Position numbers and translations under genes: made by a program. Source: an uncultured Clostridia bacterium (GTDB taxonomy: Bacteria; Bacillota; Clostridia; Lachnospirales; Anaerotignaceae). Taken from it: 9,010 nt of DNA. Position 1 is the stretch's first letter. Each line of letters opens with the position of its first letter. Below the pieces are notes generated by a model. The model saw only the letters and a list, made by a program, of their open reading frames with translations. It made no database searches and had not been told where the DNA came from. The stretch lies in the NCBI GenBank assembly GCA_910587195.1, contig CAJUKL010000014.1, positions 38,327-47,336 on the forward strand. The letters are read 5' to 3'. Shown here one piece after another: positions 6,607 to 9,010 of the stretch.

Positions 6607-7059
6607 ATGAAAAAAGAATGCACTACAAAATATTTTGGAACATACTCTTACGAGCAACAAAATATCATATTATTTGAAAATGGACTTTTTGGTTTTGAAC
6701 AAGAAAAAGAATTTGTTCTAATTCAGCTTGACCCAAACAATGAAAATGTACTTTGTTTACAAAGTTTGAAGGATACAAACCTTGCATTTTTTGTTGTAAA
6801 TCCCTTTGCTTTTTTAGAGGAGTATAATCCTCAGCCAAGCAAAAAAGAATTACAACTTATCGGCGCAAAAGATATGGTATTATTTTATGTTATCTGTTCC
6901 ATGACAGATGATATTTATACCAGTACCGCAAACTTAAGATGTCCGATTATCATTAATCCGCAAAATAATAAAGCTTTACAAATTATATTAGATAATCCAG
7001 AATATCAATTCCGTCATTCTTTTACGGCTTTGGTGCCAGAGGAGGAGGAGAAATGTTAA
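6607..7059 (+). CDS. fliW: Flagellar assembly factor FliW
   Basis: FliW is a small cytoplasmic protein that, in B. subtilis, binds both flagellin and CsrA. When flagellin is exported, FliW is freed, sequesters CsrA and relieves repression of flagellin translation. The 150 residues match the family: ILFENGLFGFEQEKEFVLIQ at about 21-40 (the 'F..GL.GFE....F.L' motif), LCLQSLKDTNLAFFVVNPF at about 50-68, LFYVICSMTDD and then TANLRCPIIINPQN (the 'T.NL.API.IN' motif), ending with a Y-x-x-R segment (EYQFRHSF). The length is typical. GAGGTGA at 6597-6603, overlapping the upstream stop codon, serves as ribosome binding site. Its last seven bases overlap csrA, so the antagonist and its target are translated from adjoining, coupled frames. 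Confidence 0.95.
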   Translation: MKKECTTKYFGTYSYEQQNIILFENGLFGFEQEKEFVLIQLDPNNENVLCLQSLKDTNLAFFVVNPFAFLEEYNPQPSKKELQLIGAKDMVLFYVICSMTDDIYTSTANLRCPIIINPQNNKALQIILDNPEYQFRHSFTALVPEEEEKC

Positions 7060-7280
7060 TACTACAAAGGAAGGCTTCCGAATCTCTCGTTATCAATGGA
7101 AATGTCACCATTACGATACAAGAAATTACAGCAGACAGGGTAAAAATTGCCATTGATGCGCCCCGTGAAATTTCCATTGTACGCTCTGAGTTGCTTGAAG
7201 CAGCCTCCACAAATCAAGAGGCAACAAAAAGCAATTTATCCGATGTTTCAAATTTATTGTCAAAACTACAAAAAAAATAA
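7053..7280 (+). CDS. csrA: Translational regulator CsrA
   Basis: CsrA is a dimeric RNA-binding protein that blocks ribosome access at GGA-containing leader hairpins; in Gram-positives with FliW, flagellin mRNA is the main known target. The 75 residues show MLILQRKASESLVING at the start, ITADRVKIAIDAPREISIVR in the middle, and a C-terminal helix. The RNA-contacting positions known from E. coli CsrA are kept or conservatively changed: Leu4, Arg6, Lys at 7, Ile at 42, Arg44. The length and the C-terminal extension match the FliW-responsive type (B. subtilis about 74 residues). It starts with an ATG inside the fliW stop region (ATGTTAA overlap), behind a strong purine-rich site (GGAGGAGGAG at 7041-7050). 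A bidirectional terminator follows directly. Confidence 0.95.
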   Translation: MLILQRKASESLVINGNVTITIQEITADRVKIAIDAPREISIVRSELLEAASTNQEATKSNLSDVSNLLSKLQKK

Positions 7281-7330
7281 AAATCGTGCCTCTCTATTTC
7301 TTTGTTAGAAACAGGAGGCACTACTTTTTT
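7267..7330. terminator. Bidirectional terminator between csrA and fliB
   Basis: An interrupted hairpin pairs 7286-7292 with 7315-7321 (7 bp) and, after a small internal loop, 7297-7301 with 7307-7311 (5 bp). On the + strand it is followed by a six-T run (7325-7330), serving csrA. On the - strand it is followed by a long T-rich tract (complement of the A-rich 7267-7283), serving fliB. The fliB stop codon (7329-7331) overlaps the + strand T run, so the two convergent genes share one compact terminator. Confidence 0.8.
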
Positions 7331-8660
7331 AAAGCACCAAAACAGCAATATGCGCCAAAGAATCGCTTTGTGTTTTTTCCAGATGTTCTTCTAACTGTTT
7401 GGTGTGTTGTTCATTATGGAACATTGTCCTTGCAATTTCTGTCACATAATAAACAAAATCTTCTTTTGAAGTATCCTTTTCGACACAACAAGTCAGCATA
7501 AATAAAAATACACTATATGTAATTGCCATAGCGCAATAATTACGCCAAAAACCGCCATCTACACGGAAAGCTGTTCTTGATGCTAAAAATCCTTCTACCA
7601 TAATGTTTTCTAACCAATATTCACGACCTTTTAAAAATTCATCAAAATCTGCCATTGCTTGATTATATTTTTCTGTAGTATATTCAATAACAAAATTAAT
7701 TTTCGGTGTATCTGCTTCAGCTTCGGCTTCAAATTTACGCACAAGGTCAATTCTTTCTTTAATTCTACCTTCTAAACGATTGTGACCAAACTTGTCCATA
7801 TGATAAATAACAGTTTGAGAAGCTCTTTGTCTACCATCAGAATTGAGATTTGCAAACGGTTTTTTAAACGTTTCCACTTCTTCAATCTCCCGAATAAAAA
7901 GTTGAATATATTCTTGAATTTCGCCGATAACTTTTTCCGTTTTTTGGGCAAGCTTTTGTTCTTCCAGCTTTTGCTCCTCTGTTTTTTCCTTATCTTTTTT
8001 CTCTTTTTCCTTGTCATCTAATTCCGGCTTAATTTCTTTCATCATGGTATCAATTTTTTGCATTGCCATACCCAAAATAACCATTCTTTCCCCGAAAGTA
8101 TAATTTCTATTTTGGAGCACGCCCAAGACAAGAATTTTCATATCATCCCAAAGATAATATTCAGGAAATCTTTTTATGGTATTCAAATTATAATTATTTG
8201 CGCTATTTTTTTCGAGAGAGGTCAATTCTCTTTCCTGGACTTCCAGCATAATACCATCTTTTTCTTCCAGACAAAGATTGACAGTTGTTTCGCAAGCAAT
8301 GGACAAAAAGCGTTCATAATTTGCAATATAGCGGGAAATATGGCGAGGAAAAACCTTACAAGTTTTACTCATATTTTCGGGGCCAACTTCAATATACATT
8401 TTGCAAAGCCCATCATCTGCTAAAAATTTACATCTGCCCTTTTCATCTGTTTTAATCAAGCATTTATCGGAACCTTTTTCCAAAATAAAAGCGTCTTTAA
8501 AAATTTCTTTAAACGCATCGGTATGCATTCTTTTTTTGACATTTTTGAATTCTTCTCTAGTAAAATCAATGCGCCAGCCATGGCAGCAATCATTTCGACA
8601 AGCACCACCGATACATTCAAATTTTTCATAAAACGTTGGTTGCAACACTACATTTTTCAA
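7329..8660 (-). CDS. fliB: Flagellin lysine-N-methylase FliB
   Basis: The 443-residue protein matches FliB, which transfers methyl groups to surface lysines of flagellin; Salmonella FliB is reported to use a [4Fe-4S] cluster. The cysteine-rich N-terminus is diagnostic: C16, C21, C25, C26 in a CIGGACRNDCCHGW block, C67, then CKFLADDGLC (C77, C86) and SKTCKVFPR (C101). The rest is mostly helical with no signal peptide. A very Lys/Glu/Asp/Gln-rich, probably coiled or disordered segment lies at about residues 205-240 (around DDKEKEKKDKEKTEEQK), and I cannot tell whether it is normal for close relatives. The start is TTG at 8660: GGAGG at 8670-8674 is nine bases upstream, and no in-frame ATG occurs before codon 45, which would remove three cluster cysteines or more. 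It lies downstream of flagellin, its presumed substrate, on the same strand, but a flagellin terminator intervenes. Confidence 0.88.
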   Translation of the reverse strand: MKNVVLQPTFYEKFECIGGACRNDCCHGWRIDFTREEFKNVKKRMHTDAFKEIFKDAFILEKGSDKCLIKTDEKGRCKFLADDGLCKMYIEVGPENMSKTCKVFPRHISRYIANYERFLSIACETTVNLCLEEKDGIMLEVQERELTSLEKNSANNYNLNTIKRFPEYYLWDDMKILVLGVLQNRNYTFGERMVILGMAMQKIDTMMKEIKPELDDKEKEKKDKEKTEEQKLEEQKLAQKTEKVIGEIQEYIQLFIREIEEVETFKKPFANLNSDGRQRASQTVIYHMDKFGHNRLEGRIKERIDLVRKFEAEAEADTPKINFVIEYTTEKYNQAMADFDEFLKGREYWLENIMVEGFLASRTAFRVDGGFWRNYCAMAITYSVFLFMLTCCVEKDTSKEDFVYYVTEIARTMFHNEQHTKQLEEHLEKTQSDSLAHIAVLVL

Positions 8661-8669
8661 AAAAAATCT

Positions 8670-8674
8670 CCTCC
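8670..8674 (-). promoter_or_regulatory. Ribosome binding site supporting the fliB TTG start
   Basis: Read on the - strand this is AAGGAGGAG (8668-8676) with GGAGG at 8670-8674, followed by nine bases and TTG at 8660. It is the only strong Shine-Dalgarno site near the front of the frame and makes the non-ATG start convincing. Confidence 0.8.
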
Positions 8675-8684
8675 TTAAAAAATC

Positions 8685-8702
8685 AAGACCTTAAAGACCT
8701 TA
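8685..8702. repeat. 9-bp tandem repeat (AAGACCTTA x2)
   Basis: AAGACCTTA occurs twice in direct succession (8685-8693 and 8694-8702) just upstream of the fliB ribosome binding site and at the left edge of the hairpin-rich spacer. It may mark the border of the repeat element or be a duplication made by its insertion. Confidence 0.75.
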
Positions 8703-8901
8703 GGGACTCCGTCCCTAAAACCCTGCAAGCTTTTTGAAAAAAAAGCTTGACCAAAAACCTTTTTGGAAAAACTAGTGTTTTTCCCTGTTTTTTCAGCAAA
8801 ATGTGTCTTTTTTCAGGAAAACAAGAAAAAAGGCAGGAACGGCGTTCCTAAAGTCTTTCTTTTCTTATAACAAATAAGAAGTTTTAAGGGTGGAAAGCCT
8901 T

Positions 8902-8930
8902 AAAAAAGGCAGGCACATTGTGCCTGCCTT
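8902..8930 (-). terminator. Intrinsic terminator of the flagellin gene
   Basis: An 11-bp perfect stem (8906-8916 with 8920-8930, 3-nt loop) of GC-rich AAGGCAGGCAC type lies 17 bases beyond the flagellin stop. On the - strand it runs into a T tract (complement of the A run 8902-8907). It is the strongest hairpin in the window, as expected for a highly transcribed flagellin gene, and should limit readthrough into fliB. Confidence 0.88.
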
Positions 8931-8947
8931 GAAAAAATTCATGTATA

Positions 8948-9010
8948 TTATTGTAACAACTGAAGAACGCCCTGAGGAACTTGGTTTGCTTGAGCAAGCA
9001 TAGCTTGAGA
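8948..9010 (-). CDS. Flagellin, C-terminal 20 residues (partial)
   Basis: On the - strand the right edge encodes SQAMLAQANQVPQGVLQLLQ and a TAA stop. This is the nearly invariant end of bacterial flagellin, the C-terminal D0 helix that packs in the filament core and contacts the secretion chaperone. The rest of the gene, its promoter and any CsrA-binding leader lie outside the window, so neither length nor locus name (hag or fliC) can be given. Its position next to csrA-fliW fits the B. subtilis layout, except that here it is inverted and fliB intervenes. Confidence 0.92.
   Translation of the reverse strand, partial: SQAMLAQANQVPQGVLQLLQ

Larger units (their letters stand above)
8661..8947. 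repeat. Gene-free spacer packed with short inverted repeats, fliB-flagellin
   Basis: No plausible gene lies in these 287 bases. They hold a series of adjacent small hairpins: 8700-8707/8711-8718 (8 bp, 3-nt loop), 8726-8735/8740-8749 (10 bp, GAAA loop), 8751-8756/8761-8766, 8765-8772/8777-8784 (8 bp, TAGT loop), 8807-8814/8825-8832 (8 bp), 8835-8840/8844-8849 (6 bp), 8862-8868/8874-8880 (7 bp) and 8882-8889/8898-8905 (8 bp), then the flagellin terminator. Two of them share a similar form, AGG-AC, three bases, GT-CCTAAA. This density of back-to-back palindromes suggests a dispersed intergenic repeat element rather than one regulatory site. I see no convincing promoter for fliB here. Confidence 0.6.

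Noticed and set aside
8058..8423. Plus-strand open frame of 121 codons inside fliB
   Set aside because: It is antisense to a well-supported gene, has no ribosome binding site, and reads as low-complexity Phe/Ile-rich sequence mirrored from the Lys/Glu-rich coding strand.
8684..8930. The hairpin-rich spacer as a CRISPR array or riboswitch
   Set aside because: The repeats differ in sequence and there are no equal-length spacers, and no conserved riboswitch core is visible.

Overview
The window is AT-rich DNA from a motile, low-GC Gram-positive bacterium, most likely a member of the Clostridia and possibly of the Lachnospiraceae. This rests on strong purine-rich Shine-Dalgarno sites (GGAGG/GAGGTGA), a Gram-positive style sigma-28 (SigD) -10 element, and the gene order flgM-flgN-flgK-flgL-(yviE-like)-fliW-csrA next to flagellin. 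That order matches the late flagellar locus of Bacillus subtilis. The family-level assignment is an inference; no rRNA or other marker is present.

Layout. Bases 1-396 are the 3' end of an upstream gene with a PKIE-repeat linker and a small C-terminal beta-rich domain, closed by a good intrinsic terminator (403-438). A sigma-28-type -10 element (GCCGATAT, 493-500) and a perfect 20-bp tandem duplication precede flgM. Then come, on the + strand, flgM (anti-sigma-28), flgN (chaperone for the hook-associated proteins), an unusually long flgK (1080 residues) and an enlarged flgL. A 14-bp hairpin follows flgL and separates it from a second block: a yviE-like DUF6470 gene, fliW and csrA, with csrA overlapping fliW by 7 bases. 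A bidirectional hairpin terminator closes this block.

On the - strand lie fliB (flagellin lysine N-methylase, TTG start) and, at the right edge, the last 20 codons of a flagellin gene with its own terminator. The 287 bp between them has no gene but is packed with short inverted repeats and a 9-bp tandem repeat, and looks like a dispersed palindromic intergenic element.

How the genes fit together. FlgM holds sigma-28 inactive until the hook-basal body is complete. FlgN escorts FlgK and FlgL, which form the hook-filament junction. FliW and CsrA, by homology with B. subtilis, form the partner switch that matches flagellin translation to secretion. FliB modifies the flagellin surface. No wholly new system is evident. 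The most unusual items are the very large variable region of FlgK with its Asp/Gly/Asn-rich repeats, the repeat starting three bases after the -10 element upstream of flgM, the flgL/yviE-like hairpin, and the fliB-flagellin intergenic hairpin array.
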